Of a stretch of 64,000 bases of DNA, positions 38,377-49,376 are shown piece by piece. Each line of letters opens with the position of its first letter. Within the stretch, counting starts at the first letter, position 1. Both the position numbers and the translations under genes were made by a program. Under the pieces are notes generated by a model. The model did no database searches and was not told the origin of the DNA. It worked only from the letters and a program-made list of their open reading frames with translations. Origin of the DNA: Gammaproteobacteria bacterium (GTDB lineage Bacteria; Pseudomonadota; Gammaproteobacteria; 21-64-14); contig JALUXX010000053.1 of assembly GCA_027013145.1 (NCBI GenBank), positions 103,064 to 167,063 on the forward strand, given 5' to 3'.

Positions 38377-38619
38377 TCAGGCGGACCCCAACGCGGCCTC
38401 GATGCGCGGCCGCTGCTCCTCGAAGGTCCCGTAGAATACCTGCCCGTCGACCACCGTGATCGGCGCGACGCGCACCCCGTAGCGGCGCTTGGCCTCGTCG
38501 GCGGCGCCGGGGGCACTGAGGTCGTGCTCGGCGTAGTCGATTCCCCGTTCCGCGAACCAGCGCTTCAAGGCCGCACAGTCCGGGCACCCCGGGGCGGTGT
38601 AGAGATCGATCTCGGACAT
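38377..38619 (-). CDS. Glutaredoxin-family protein
   Basis: The 80-residue protein has CPDC at residues 12-15 (YTAPGCPDCAAL) and VAPITVVDGQVFYG with the cis-Pro. It matches short glutaredoxin-like proteins of the UXX-star or NrdH type. It is convergent with ccdA and lies downstream of copZ on the minus strand. It could serve thiol reduction in the copper operon. Confidence 0.88.
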   Translation of the reverse strand: MSEIDLYTAPGCPDCAALKRWFAERGIDYAEHDLSAPGAADEAKRRYGVRVAPITVVDGQVFYGTFEEQRPRIEAALGSA

Positions 38620-38705
38620 CGCCTTCGCTCCATCTACCGGTCACCGGCACGACCGGCCGGTAGAGACCGGCCGCCGCACCGGATGACAGGGCCGGAATTC
38701 CGCGC

Positions 38706-38912
38706 CTACGTTCGCACGCGCGCGTCGTAGCCTTCCGACTTGACCGCCTGGATCAGTTGTTGCGGGTCCGCCGCGCCCTTGACCACGGCCTGCTTCTTCT
38801 CCAGGCTGACCTCGGCGGACTCCACGCCCGCGACCGCCTGCAGGGCCTTGGTCACCGCGGCCACGCAGTGCCCGCAGGTCATTCCCGTCACTTCCAATAC
38901 CGTCTCCGACAT
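38706..38912 (-). CDS. copZ: CopZ-like cytoplasmic copper chaperone
   Basis: The 68-residue protein is a single HMA domain with GMTCGHC (Cys13, Cys16) and the usual KSEGYDA end. It lacks a signal peptide. It lies 88 bases downstream of the Cu-ATPase gene on the same strand and should deliver Cu(I) to that pump. ATG 38912 follows a GAGCGAAACG site. Confidence 0.93.
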   Translation of the reverse strand: MSETVLEVTGMTCGHCVAAVTKALQAVAGVESAEVSLEKKQAVVKGAADPQQLIQAVKSEGYDARVRT

Positions 38913-39000
38913 CGTTTCGCTCCTCTTGTCTTCGCACGCTCCTCCCTTCGCGCAAACCGCGCGAAGGGTCCTGACGATACCCGCCCGCCGCCCCGGCGCC

Positions 39001-41517
39001 TCAGTGCGCGGTCGCGGCACGCGGCGCGCTGCGGACCCCCGCCCGCGCACCGCCCGCACCGTCGATCCGTGCGGCCTTGAGCCGCCGCAGCCGCAGGCTG
39101 TTGGTCACCACGAACACGCTGGAGAAGCCCATCGCGAGCCCCGCCAGCATCGGGTTGAGATGGATCCCGAAACCGGGGTAGAACACGCCCGCGGCCAGCG
39201 GAATCAACAGAATGTTGTAGAAGAACGCCCAGAACAGATTACCCCGGATCGTGCTCATGGTCCGGCGCGCGACATCCAACGCCGTGACGACACCGGAGAG
39301 ATCATCGCGGGTGAGCGTCACGTCGGCGGCCTCGATCGCGATGTCGGTGCCGGTGCCGACGGCGATGCCGACCTCGGCCTGGGCCAGGGCGGGGGCGTCG
39401 TTGATCCCGTCACCGACGAAGGCCACCTTGCGACCTTCCTGCTGCAGCTTCTGCACCGCCGCCGCCTTGCCGTCGGGCAGTACCTCGGCCTCGAAGCGCT
39501 CGATTCCCGCCGCGCGCGCGACCGCCGCGGCGGTGCGCCGCGCGTCGCCGGTGATCATGACCACCGCAAGGCCGCGCGCCTTCAGGGCCGCGATCAGCGG
39601 GGCCGCGCCGGGTTTGAGCGGATCCGCCACGGCCAGCGCCGCGAGCGGGCGGCCGTCGGCGGCGAGGTAGATCGGGGTCCGGCCCGCTTCGGCCCACTCG
39701 CCCGCGCGCGCCTCGAGGTCCGAGACGTCGACGCCCTCCCGCGTCATCAGCCGCTCGGCGCCGAGCAAAACCGTGCGGGCACCGACGCGGGCACGCACGC
39801 CGTAGCCTGGGATCGCCTGGAAGTCCTGGGCCGCGGGAACTTCGACGCCGGCCTCGCGGGCCGCCGCCACGATCGCCGTTGCCAGCGGGTGCTCGCTGCC
39901 CGCCTCCACCGCCGCGGCCAGCGCCAGCGCCTCCTCGCGCGAGACGCCGACCGGTTCGAGATCGGTCAGGCGCGGGCGCCCCTCGGTGAGCGTTCCGGTC
40001 TTGTCGAAGACCACGGTATCGACGTGGCTGAGCGCCTCGAGGGCCTCGCCCTTGCGGTAGAGTACGCCGAGTTCGGCGGCGCGCCCGCTGCCGACCATGA
40101 TCGCCGCCGGCGTCGCCAGCCCCATCGCGCACGGGCAGGCGACCACCAGGACGGCCACGGCGCTGACCAGGGCGAGGACGATGGCCGGCGGCGGCCCGAA
40201 GGCGAGCCAGGCGGCGAAGGTGAGGGCGGCGAGCGCCAGCACCACCGGCGTGAACACGCGTACCACCCGGTCCGCAAGGCCCTGGATCGGGAGCTTGGAG
40301 CCTTGCGCGCGCTCCACCAGGCGGATGATCTGCGCGAGCACGGTCTGCTTGCCGACCTGGGTGGCTTCGATCTGCAGCACCCCGTGCTGATTCACCGTGC
40401 CGCCGACGACCTCGTCGCCGGGGCGCTTGGCGACCGGGGCGGGCTCGCCGGTGAGCATCGACTCGTCGACGTAGCTCTCGCCCTCGCGCACCACGCCGTC
40501 GACCGGCAGGCGCTCGCCGGGGCGCACGATCACGCGGTCGCCCGTACGCACGCTGCGGATCGGCACCTCCTCCTCGCGCCCGTCGCGCAGCACGCGCGCG
40601 GTCTTGGCCTGCAGGCCGATGAGCTTCTTGATCGCCGCGCTGGTGCGGCCCTTGGCGATCTCCTCCAGATACTTGCCGTAGAGGATGACGGTGACGATCA
40701 CCGCGGCGGAATCGAAGTAGAGATTGCGTGCCTGTTCCGGGAACAGCGCGGGCAGCACCAGCACCACCAGACTGTAGAGCCAGGCCGCGCCGGTGCCGGT
40801 CATGACCAGGGAGTTCATGTCCGGCGAGAGATGACGGTAGGCGATCCAGCCCGGGCGGAAGAAGCGCCGCCCCGGCCCGAACAGCACGATGGAGGCGAGC
40901 ACCGCCTCGGTCCAGTTCCAGAACCCGGCCGACGGGACCAGGGCGCGCAGGGCGTGCTCCAGACCGGGCACGAAGTTCGCGCCGAACGACAGCACCAGGA
41001 CCGGAATGGTGAGCGCGGTGGCGATCCAGACGTCGCGGCGCATGGCGCGCAGCGAGGCCGCGCGCGCGGCCTCCTCGACCGCCTCCGCATCCTCGTCGCC
41101 GTCGAGCGGGCGCGGCTCGTAGCCGGTCTCCTCGATCGCCGCGGCGATGTCCTCCGGGCCGAGGGCGGCGGGCAGATAGCGCACGCTCGCACGCTCGGTG
41201 GCGAGGTTCACCGCGGCCTCCAGCACGCCCGGCAGACGCTTCAGGGCGCGTTCCACGCGCGCCACGCACGACGCACAGGTCATGCCGCCGACGCCGATCT
41301 CCAGCTCCGCGGTGACCGGCGTATAGCCGACCTCGCGCACGGCCTCCGCGATGCGCGCGGCATCGAGCCGTTCCTCGTCGTAGGCGACGCTCGCCCGCTC
41401 GGTGGCGAGGTTCACCGTCACCTCCGCGGCGCCCGGCAGGGCCTTGAGTGCGCGCTCGACGCGCCCGACGCAGGAGGCGCAGGTCATCCCTTCGATTCCG
41501 ATCTCCAAGGTCTGCAT
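39001..41517 (-). CDS. copA: Cu(I)-exporting P1B-1 ATPase with two HMA domains
   Basis: The 838-residue pump has two N-terminal HMA domains (GMTCASC; Cys13/Cys16 and Cys81/Cys84) and eight helices. It has the membrane [11 protein letters not shown] motif, phosphorylation site [18 protein letters not shown], and [20 protein letters not shown]. The CPC motif and CASC sites indicate Cu(I) or Ag(I). It is in an operon with a MerR regulator 55 bases upstream and copZ downstream, under the dyad promoter at 42004-42035. It differs from the YPC pump at 30357. Confidence 0.96.
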   Translation of the reverse strand: MQTLEIGIEGMTCASCVGRVERALKALPGAAEVTVNLATERASVAYDEERLDAARIAEAVREVGYTPVTAELEIGVGGMTCASCVARVERALKRLPGVLEAAVNLATERASVRYLPAALGPEDIAAAIEETGYEPRPLDGDEDAEAVEEAARAASLRAMRRDVWIATALTIPVLVLSFGANFVPGLEHALRALVPSAGFWNWTEAVLASIVLFGPGRRFFRPGWIAYRHLSPDMNSLVMTGTGAAWLYSLVVLVLPALFPEQARNLYFDSAAVIVTVILYGKYLEEIAKGRTSAAIKKLIGLQAKTARVLRDGREEEVPIRSVRTGDRVIVRPGERLPVDGVVREGESYVDESMLTGEPAPVAKRPGDEVVGGTVNQHGVLQIEATQVGKQTVLAQIIRLVERAQGSKLPIQGLADRVVRVFTPVVLALAALTFAAWLAFGPPPAIVLALVSAVAVLVVACPCAMGLATPAAIMVGSGRAAELGVLYRKGEALEALSHVDTVVFDKTGTLTEGRPRLTDLEPVGVSREEALALAAAVEAGSEHPLATAIVAAAREAGVEVPAAQDFQAIPGYGVRARVGARTVLLGAERLMTREGVDVSDLEARAGEWAEAGRTPIYLAADGRPLAALAVADPLKPGAAPLIAALKARGLAVVMITGDARRTAAAVARAAGIERFEAEVLPDGKAAAVQKLQQEGRKVAFVGDGINDAPALAQAEVGIAVGTGTDIAIEAADVTLTRDDLSGVVTALDVARRTMSTIRGNLFWAFFYNILLIPLAAGVFYPGFGIHLNPMLAGLAMGFSSVFVVTNSLRLRRLKAARIDGAGGARAGVRSAPRAATAH

Positions 41518-41572
41518 CGCTCGCTCCTTATGCGTTGTCCATGGCGGGCGGCGTCCGGCATGGGGCCGAACG

Positions 41573-41977
41573 TCACTCGTCCTCGTTCAGGGCGGCCAGG
41601 ATCGGGCACTCCGCGGTGGATCCGTGGCCGTCGCAGTGGTCCGCGAGTTCCTCGAGCGCCTCCTTCATGCGCTGCAGGTCGCGCAGCCGCGCGTCGATGT
41701 CGCGGATCTTCTCCGCGGTGAGACGCTTGACGTCGCGTGCCCGGCCCTTCGGGTTATCGCTCAGCGCGAGCAGCGCGGCGATCTCCTCCAGCGAGAACCC
41801 GAGCGCCTGGGCGCGACGGATGAAGCGCAGGCGCCGCGCCGCATCGCTGCGGTACACGCGATAACCCGCCGGCGTGCGCTCCTCCGGCTGCAGCAGCCCG
41901 AGGCGTTCGTAGTAACGCAGCGTCCCGGCCCCCACGCCGGCCCGCTTCGCCAGTGTCCCGATGGTCATGGTCTGCAT
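41573..41977 (-). CDS. CueR-like MerR-family regulator of the Cu-ATPase operon
   Basis: The 134-residue protein has the MerR head ([26 protein letters not shown]) and a C-terminal site Cys115 and Cys124 ([14 protein letters not shown]). The eight-residue gap between the two Cys is as in ZntR or MerR; CueR has seven. The residue near 79 is not Cys, as in CueR. Position before a Cu-ATPase favours Cu(I), but Zn or Pb sensing is not excluded. GGAGGG precedes ATG 41977. It is autoregulated through the promoter just upstream. Confidence 0.88.
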   Translation of the reverse strand: MQTMTIGTLAKRAGVGAGTLRYYERLGLLQPEERTPAGYRVYRSDAARRLRFIRRAQALGFSLEEIAALLALSDNPKGRARDVKRLTAEKIRDIDARLRDLQRMKEALEELADHCDGHGSTAECPILAALNEDE

Positions 41978-42003
41978 GGTCGGTCCCTCCGCTTGATGGG
42001 GTG

Positions 42004-42035
42004 ATCTTACACCTTAGAGTAAACTATAAGGTCAA
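42004..42035 (-). promoter_or_regulatory. MerR-type promoter of the cueR-copA-copZ operon
   Basis: On the minus strand: TTGACC (42035-42030), a 20-base spacer with the imperfect dyad TTATAG-TTTA-CTCTAA, and TAAGAT (42009-42004). The over-long spacer and dyad mark MerR-family control, and the dyad sequence differs from the CTGGA/TCCAG operators at 30-35 kb. Confidence 0.85.
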
Positions 42036-42119
42036 GGGCCCGATCCCACCGTTGCCCAGGGCACCCTTGGGCCCACGCCCGGCCCACCGACGGCGCCGAT
42101 ACCTGCGACATCGGGCCGA

Positions 42120-42240
42120 CCAACGGCGTCGGCCCGTAGGGCGGGCCTTGGCCCGCCGACGACGTTCGATTAAAACGATGCGACCCGCATCGACGGCGTC
42201 GGCCCGTAGGGCGGGCCTCGGCCCGCCGACGACGTTCGAT
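42120..42240. repeat. Two copies of the GTAGGGCGGGCC repeat family
   Basis: CGGCGTCGGCCCGTAGGGCGGGCC followed by TTGGCCCGCCGACGACGTTCGAT and a second unit about 60 bases on. They lie between the MerR operator and the DUF302 gene. Confidence 0.8.
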
Positions 42241-42370
42241 CCATACGCCGTCGCCGCGACCCGCCGCACCGCAATGGGGTTACGCTAGGCCGGAATACCG
42301 GACGGCGCCAAACCGTCCCGGTATTTCCGGCACCACTCACCAATAACCGATTCCTGGGAGGGACCCGACC

Positions 42371-42838
42371 ATGGGCCATCGACTGATCATCGCCGCCGCG
42401 CTCGCCGCCTGCCTGCTGTCGCCCGCGGGGGCCTCGGCCGCCGGCAACGGGCTGATCACCGTACGCAGCACCCACAGCGTCAATGTCACCATCCAGCGTC
42501 TCGAGACGGCGCTGCGGGCCAAGGGGATGACCATCTTCGCGCGCATCGACCACGCGCGTGCCGCCACGCGCGTGGGACAGAAGCTGCGACCGACGCTTCT
42601 GCTGATCTTCGGCAATCCGAAGATCGGCACCGCCTTGCTGAAGTGCAAGCAGACCGTCGGCATCGACCTGCCACTCAAGATGCTCGCCTGGAAGGACGCC
42701 CGCGGGCACGTGTGGCTGACGTATAATGATCCGCGCTGGATCGCCGAGCGCCACCATCTCGGGCGCTGCGGGGCCACGGCGGTCCGCACCATGAGCACGG
42801 CGCTGCGCCGCTTCGCGAAGGCCGCGGCCGGACGCTAG
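42371..42838 (+). CDS. Exported DUF302 protein
   Basis: The 155-residue protein has a signal peptide (LLSPAGASAAG) and a DUF302 domain. The domain begins VRSTHSVNVTIQRLETALRAKGMTIFARIDHA and includes RPTLLLIFGNPKIGTALL and LPLKMLAW. The function of DUF302 is unknown; it is often near metal or sulfur genes. It precedes merR by 25 bases on the same strand and may be cotranscribed. Confidence 0.92.
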   Translation: MGHRLIIAAALAACLLSPAGASAAGNGLITVRSTHSVNVTIQRLETALRAKGMTIFARIDHARAATRVGQKLRPTLLLIFGNPKIGTALLKCKQTVGIDLPLKMLAWKDARGHVWLTYNDPRWIAERHHLGRCGATAVRTMSTALRRFAKAAAGR

Positions 42839-42863
42839 GCGCGGCGCGGGAGGTCACCCGCGC

Positions 42864-43301
42864 GTGACGGATTCGGGTCTCACCATCGGGCGCCTGGCGC
42901 ACGCCGCCGGGGTGCACGTGGAAACGGTGCGCTACTATGAGCGCCTCGGCCTGCTGGCCCAGCCCCCGCGACCGCCCGGCGGCGTGCGCCACTACCCCGC
43001 GCACGCGGTCGAGCGCATCCGCTTCATCAAGCGCGCACAGCGCCTCGGCTTCACCCTGCACGAGGTCGCCGAGTTGCTCGCCCTCGGGGACGGACACTGC
43101 CGCGACGTACGCCGCCGCGCCGAGGCGCGGCGCGATCAGATCGAGGCCCAGATCGAGGACCTCCAGGCCATGCGCACGGCCCTCGACGAGCTGATCCGCG
43201 CCTGCGGCTCGGGACGGCGGCACGGCTGCCCGATCGTGCAGACCCTCACGCGCGGCGCGGACGGCGCCGCCGACGGAAACTCTCGCGACCCCACTCCGTG
43301 A
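42864..43301 (+). CDS. merR: Mercury-responsive regulator MerR
   Basis: The 145-residue protein has the MerR head and all three Cys that bind Hg(II): Cys79, Cys114 and Cys122 (GDGHC, RACGSGRRHGCP). The 35-residue gap between the first two equals that of Tn501 MerR; the last gap is one shorter. It starts with GTG after GGGAGG. It is separated from merT by a minus-strand HiPIP gene, an unusual position, since merR normally abuts the mer operator. It represses and, with Hg, activates the promoter at 43814. Confidence 0.93.
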   Translation: MTDSGLTIGRLAHAAGVHVETVRYYERLGLLAQPPRPPGGVRHYPAHAVERIRFIKRAQRLGFTLHEVAELLALGDGHCRDVRRRAEARRDQIEAQIEDLQAMRTALDELIRACGSGRRHGCPIVQTLTRGADGAADGNSRDPTP

Positions 43302-43329
43302 CGACGGGGGAAGACCGCGGCACTGCGAA

Positions 43330-43686
43330 TCAGACCGGTGTATACAGGTCGCAGTAGCCCATCGGGCTGATCCGGCCCTGCACGAGCTGGCATTGCCCCG
43401 ACTTCATCATCCCCGGGCCCATGCCTCCACCCATCATCCCGCCACCCATCATGGCCCCGCCCATCATCCCGTGTCCCGCGCGACCGCCCGGCGGGATGAA
43501 GTAGCGGCAGCGCGCGCACATTTTTCCGGCGTCCGGGTGATCCTGATAATGCACCGACGCCTTGGTCAACTTCTTGGACCTGGACTCCGCGGGCGCGACA
43601 TCCGGCAGCACCCCGGAGAGCACGACCGCCGCCGATATCAGTACCCGCTTCAACCACGCCCTGCGTGACGGTGATTCCGAACGCAT
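43330..43686 (-). CDS. HiPIP-type iron-sulfur protein with Met-rich insert
   Basis: The 118-residue protein has a Tat-like signal (SPSRRAWLKRVLISAAVVLSG) and a high-potential iron-sulfur fold: VHYQDHPDAGKMCARCRYFIPPG, then GQCQLVQGRISPMGYCDLY. The four cluster Cys are present. Between the second and third Cys lies an extra block of about 30 residues made of Gly, Met and one His (repeats of MMGG), absent from ordinary HiPIPs. This may bind Hg or Cu in the periplasm. It lies between merR and merT on the opposite strand. Confidence 0.85.
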   Translation of the reverse strand: MRSESPSRRAWLKRVLISAAVVLSGVLPDVAPAESRSKKLTKASVHYQDHPDAGKMCARCRYFIPPGGRAGHGMMGGAMMGGGMMGGGMGPGMMKSGQCQLVQGRISPMGYCDLYTPV

Positions 43687-43728
43687 CGCCGCGATCCTCC
43701 TTTCCCCGACAAATCCCCTCTCGGCACG

Positions 43729-43755
43729 GCCGTGCCGTGCCGTGCCGTGCCGTGC
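43729..43755. repeat. GCCGT pentanucleotide tandem repeat
   Basis: Five perfect GCCGT units in a row lie about 45 bases upstream of the HiPIP start and before the mer operator. Such runs can change length by slippage. Confidence 0.8.
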
Positions 43756-43813
43756 GGGGCAAGGGTAATCCCTATACCCGGCTTCCGGGTCAAGCCCGTC
43801 CGACCGCCGCCCC

Positions 43814-43844
43814 TTGACTCCGTACCGCAATACGGAAGTTAGGC
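43814..43844 (+). promoter_or_regulatory. mer operator-promoter for merTPA
   Basis: TTGACT (43814-43819), 19-base spacer with the dyad CCGTAC-CGCA-ATACGG, TTAGGC (43839-43844). It is nearly identical in layout to the Tn501 mer operator. The TTG of the -35 box is in frame with merT but is not its start. Confidence 0.95.
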
Positions 43845-43894
43845 TGTTTTCCAACCAGTCACCTAGCCAGCCGCCTGCAATGGAGCGCTCGACG

Positions 43895-44272
43895 ATGGAA
43901 GCACCGGCCGACCCAACCCGCGGACGCGATCGGACCGCCAACCGCAGCCTCGTCGCCGGGGCGGTGGCCGCGGTGCTCGGCTCGCTGTGCTGCGTGGGCC
44001 CGCTGGTGCTGCTGAGCCTGGGCGTGACCGGGGCCTGGATCGGCCACCTGACCGCGCTCGAGCCCTACCGGCCGGTCTTCATCGGCGTGACGGTGCTGTT
44101 CCTGGCGCTCGCGTTTCGCCGCCTCTACCTCGTCCCGCAGGTCTGCGAGCCCGGCACCCCGTGTGCGGACCCGCGCACCCGCCGCCTGCAGCGCACCCTG
44201 TTCTGGCTGGTCAGCGCGGTGCTGCTCGCCCTGCTGGCCGCGCCGTGGGTGGCGCAATGGTTTCTCGATTGA
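43895..44272 (+). CDS. merT: Mercuric transport protein MerT
   Basis: The 125-residue protein has three membrane helices, LGSLCCVGPLVLLSLG with the vicinal Cys pair in the first, and a loop Cys pair (VCEPGTPC) after the second, as in MerT. It takes Hg(II) from MerP into the cell for MerA. ATG 43895 is spaced 9 bases after GGAG; ATG 43880 is an alternative. Confidence 0.94.
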   Translation: MEAPADPTRGRDRTANRSLVAGAVAAVLGSLCCVGPLVLLSLGVTGAWIGHLTALEPYRPVFIGVTVLFLALAFRRLYLVPQVCEPGTPCADPRTRRLQRTLFWLVSAVLLALLAAPWVAQWFLD

Positions 44273-46282
<2,010 letters not shown>

Positions 46283-46315
46283 TCGTACCCCGCAGCCCCG
46301 GGAGGCCATGCCGCG

Positions 46316-47026
46316 ATGCGTGAATTCCTCAAGCAGTTCTCCGGCCTGATCGGTGCCGGGGTAGCCGCCGCCTGCTGCCTCGGCCTACCGGTCGTGCTCG
46401 CCGCAATGGGTGCGGTAGGCCTCGGGTTCATCGTTCACGACGCCTATCTGTTCCCGATCTTCGTCGGCTTTCTCGCGCTGAGCACCGGTCTGCTGTGGCG
46501 CTCGACGCGGGCCCGCGGGCGGCGGGCGCCGCTCGCCCTCGGCGCGGCGGGGGCGCTCGTCGCCGCCGCGGGTATGTGGCTGCTGGTGACGGCGATTTAC
46601 CCGCATGCCTTTCCGGTCTACGTCGGCCTCGCACTGGTCCTCGCCGCGAGCCTCTGGGACCTGATCGACGCCCGCCGGCGCGGCGCCGCCTGCGCCGCCG
46701 ATGCCGCCTGCGCGCCGGACGCCGCCCCGCGCGATCCCGGCCGCCGCGCGGTCACCGGGGCCGCCCTGAGCCTCGCCGCGGCGGGCGCGTTCTACGGACT
46801 GTACCGCTCGGTGGAGGCATTCGCGCCACCCGCCGCCGCCGGAAAGATCGCCTGCTACGGAATCAACTCCTGCAAGGGCACTACGGCGTGCAGCACCGCG
46901 TTCAACGCCTGCCGCGGACAGAATCAGTGCAAGGGCAAGGGCTACGAGTACGCGACACCGAAGGAGTGCGCCCTCGAGGGCGGCGTGCCGCTCAAGGACT
47001 CGCCCGCGAACCCGGCGCGGGGCTGA
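46316..47026 (+). CDS. MerC/MerF-type transporter fused to a bufferin-like Cys domain
   Basis: The 236-residue protein combines two parts. Residues 1-125 have four helices, with a vicinal pair Cys20-Cys21 in [22 protein letters not shown], as in MerC or MerF mercury transporters. After a Cys-containing linker and another hydrophobic segment (residues about 145-170), residues 178-222 carry six Cys at 180, 186, 192, 199, 205 and 218. Their pattern CYGINSCKG...[13 protein letters not shown]...KECALEGG matches BufA2-type (BUF6/COXBURSA331) bufferins, which are exported metal-sequestering peptides. The fusion places a metal-binding domain next to the transporter, probably on the periplasmic side. 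Its 3' end overlaps convergent merB by 35 bases. Confidence 0.85.
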   Translation: MREFLKQFSGLIGAGVAAACCLGLPVVLAAMGAVGLGFIVHDAYLFPIFVGFLALSTGLLWRSTRARGRRAPLALGAAGALVAAAGMWLLVTAIYPHAFPVYVGLALVLAASLWDLIDARRRGAACAADAACAPDAAPRDPGRRAVTGAALSLAAAGAFYGLYRSVEAFAPPAAAGKIACYGINSCKGTTACSTAFNACRGQNQCKGKGYEYATPKECALEGGVPLKDSPANPARG

Positions 47027-47696
47027 CGCCGAGCGCATCCGGATAGCGCGCCTCATTGACCGCGGCGCCGAGCGCGAAGGCCTCGGCGAGATCGAGCGTC
47101 CACGCCTCCGGATGCTGCGCCAGCCACTCCCCGGCCGCCGCCGGGGAGGCAAAGAAATGCACGAAGTGGCAGAAGCTCGCGGTCGTATGCCGCCGCAGTT
47201 CCTCTTCCGCGGGCATGAGGAAGGACACCACGGTCTCGTGCGGGTGCACCGACTCCACCCCGTGGGGCGCGACGGTCAGGTGAACCGGCGTGCCCGTGAC
47301 CGGGCAGGCGGAGACCACCTGTGCGGTCGCATCCAGCAGCCGCGGCAGGAACAGCGCGTCCCACGCGCACCAGGTGAACAGGGTGGAGCCGTCGACCTCG
47401 AAGCGGTGAACGGTCTCCGCCGTCGAGAGCCCGAGAAAGGCCGTGATGCGCCCCGCGTCGTCGCGAAACAACCCCGGCCAGCCGGAGAGCAGCGTCTCCA
47501 CCTCGCCCGGCTCGCGACCGGCCGCCGCCGCGAGCGCCGCCGGCTCCACCGCCCGCCCCCGCGCGAGCCGGCGATAGAGGGCCAGGGCGAGGTGCTGGTC
47601 GGGGACGCTCAGGAGGGGAAATGCACCCGCGAAACGCCGCGCGAGTTCGCGGATCGACCGACGGTCATCGTCGACGGAAGCGCCTGCCGTGCCCAT
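46992..47696 (-). CDS. merB: Organomercurial lyase MerB
   Basis: The 234-residue enzyme cleaves carbon-mercury bonds. The catalytic set is intact: Cys110 and Asp113 in [12 protein letters not shown] and Cys176 in [23 protein letters not shown] is the conserved middle strand. GGAGGG precedes ATG 47696. It is transcribed toward the mer operon, with a tail overlap, from its own mer-like promoter. With merA it gives broad-spectrum resistance. Confidence 0.95.
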   Translation of the reverse strand: MGTAGASVDDDRRSIRELARRFAGAFPLLSVPDQHLALALYRRLARGRAVEPAALAAAAGREPGEVETLLSGWPGLFRDDAGRITAFLGLSTAETVHRFEVDGSTLFTWCAWDALFLPRLLDATAQVVSACPVTGTPVHLTVAPHGVESVHPHETVVSFLMPAEEELRRHTTASFCHFVHFFASPAAAGEWLAQHPEAWTLDLAEAFALGAAVNEARYPDALGVSPAPGSRASP

Positions 47697-47730
47697 CGGC
47701 GGTCCCTCCAGCAGCGGGTCAGGTCCGCGA

Positions 47731-47761
47731 AGACTAACGCCGTACCCGCGTGCGGCGTCAA
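47731..47761 (-). promoter_or_regulatory. Second mer-type operator-promoter, for merB
   Basis: On the minus strand: TTGACG (47761-47756), 19-base spacer with the dyad GCCGCAC-GCGG-GTACGGC, TAGTCT (47736-47731). The spacing and dyad position equal those of the merT promoter, with changed outer bases, so MerR control of merB is likely. Confidence 0.75.
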
Positions 47762-47779
47762 GCCCCCGGGATCCAAATC

Positions 47780-48235
47780 ACGCCATCGGCCCGCCGACGA
47801 CCCCGACCCGAACCATGTCGCACCGATCCACGGCGTCGGCCGGTCGGTCGGGCGGCCGGTAGGTCGGGCAAGCCCGACCCTACGGTTCCCCCCACACCGA
47901 CCCGGACCCCCGTAGGGTGGGCCTCGGCCCGCCGACGACGTCCGACCCGAACCATGTCGCATCGATCCACGGCGTCGGCCGGTAGGGCGGGGCTTGCCCC
48001 GCCGACGACGCCCGATCCATACGACATCGCCCTGATCAACGGCCTCGGCCGGGCAAGCCCGGCCCTACCCCACATCCCATACCGACCACCCCCCGTAAGG
48101 CGGGCCTCGGCCCGCCGACGACGCCCGATCCATACGACATCGCCCTGATCAACGGCCTCGGTCGGGCAAGCCCGGCCCTACCCCACATCCCATACCGACC
48201 GCCCCTGTAGGGCGGGGCTTGCCCCGCCGACGACG
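47780..48235. repeat. Cluster of GTAGGGCGGGCC-type repeats between merB and acr3
   Basis: Several units of the family, with palindromes CGGCGGGGCTTGCCCCGCC and GGCGGGCCTCGGCCCGCC, and a longer unit (CGATCCATACGACATCGCCC followed by TGATCAACGGCCTCGG) present twice in tandem near 48010 and 48125. No gene is expected in this gap of about 550 bases. Confidence 0.85.
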
Positions 48236-48254
48236 TCGATACCGGGAACCGACC

Positions 48255-49376
48255 CTACCGCGCCGCGGTCTCCGGACAGCACGCCTCGTAGCCCGGAACG
48301 CCGCGGCGGCGCTCGTACCACGCCTGGGTGCGTCCGATCACGCCCACGGCGGCGAGCATGACGGGTACCTCGATCAGCACACCGACGACGGTGGCCAGCG
48401 CGGCGCCGGAGTGGAAACCGAACAGGGAGATCGCCGTCGCCACCGCCAGCTCGAAGAAGTTGCTCGCCCCGATCAGGGCCGAGGGCCCGGCCACGCAGTG
48501 CGGCGACCGCGCGAAGCGGTTCAGCAGGTAGGCCAGCGTCGAATTGAAGAACACCTGCACCAGGATCGGCACCGCCAGCAGCACGATGACCAGGGGCTGG
48601 GCGAGGATCTGGGTGCCCTGGAATCCGAACAGCAGCACCAGCGTGGCGAGCAACGCCGCGAGCGAGAGCGGGTGCAGCCGCGCCAGCGTGCGCGCGAGCC
48701 GCGCCTCGCCGTCGGCACGGGCGAGCAGGCGCGCGCGCCACCGGACGGCGATGGCCAGAGGCACCACGATATAGAGGAGCACCGAAAGCAGCAGCGTGGA
48801 CCAGGGGACGGTGATCGCCGAGAGCCCGAGCAGCAACGCCACGACCGGGGCGAAGGCGAAGACCATGATGACATCGTTGAGCGCCACCTGCGAGAGCGTG
48901 AAATGGGGTTCGCCGCGCGAGAGGTGGCTCCAGACGAATACCATCGCCGTGCACGGCGCCGCCGCGAGGAGGATCAACCCGGCGATATAGGAGTCGATCT
49001 GCGCGGCCGGCAGCCACGGACGGAACCAGTGGCCGATGAACCACCACGCCAGCAGCGCCATCGAGAACGGCTTCACCGCCCAGTTGACCAGCAGCGTCAC
49101 GCCCACGCCGCGCCAGTGACGGCGCACGCCGCCGAGTGCGCGCAGGTCGACCTTGAGCAGCATCGGGATGATCATCAGCCAGATCAGCACCGCGACCGGC
49201 AGGTTGATCTGCGCGATCTCCATCCGACCCACGCCGTGGAACACGCCGGGGAACAGCCGCCCCAGCCCGATCCCGGCGCCGATACAGAGAAACACCCAGG
49301 CGGTGAGGTAACGCTCGAAGAGCCCCATCGCCGCCCCCGCCGAGCGGCGCGCGGTGACCTGACACTGCACGCTCAC
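48255..49376 (-). CDS. acr3: Arsenite efflux permease of the ACR3 family
   Basis: The 373-residue protein has ten helices. Family motifs are present: LAAAPCTAMVFVWS with the essential Cys, LNDVIMVF, and ALIGASNFFELAVATAISLFG. It exports As(III). It starts with GTG 49376 after AAGGAGAG; the start overlaps the arsC stop by three bases (TGA/GTG). It is the last gene of arsR-arsI-arsC-acr3. Confidence 0.96.
   Translation of the reverse strand: MSVQCQVTARRSAGAAMGLFERYLTAWVFLCIGAGIGLGRLFPGVFHGVGRMEIAQINLPVAVLIWLMIIPMLLKVDLRALGGVRRHWRGVGVTLLVNWAVKPFSMALLAWWFIGHWFRPWLPAAQIDSYIAGLILLAAAPCTAMVFVWSHLSRGEPHFTLSQVALNDVIMVFAFAPVVALLLGLSAITVPWSTLLLSVLLYIVVPLAIAVRWRARLLARADGEARLARTLARLHPLSLAALLATLVLLFGFQGTQILAQPLVIVLLAVPILVQVFFNSTLAYLLNRFARSPHCVAGPSALIGASNFFELAVATAISLFGFHSGAALATVVGVLIEVPVMLAAVGVIGRTQAWYERRRGVPGYEACCPETAAR

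Noticed and set aside
38740..41721. A 993-codon plus-strand frame opposite the Cu-ATPase
   Set aside because: Composition and position show it is an antisense shadow of the ATPase.
43814..43894. merT start at the TTG of 43814
   Set aside because: It lies in the -35 box of the mer operator. The ATG at 43895 has a ribosome-binding site and the protein matches MerT from there.
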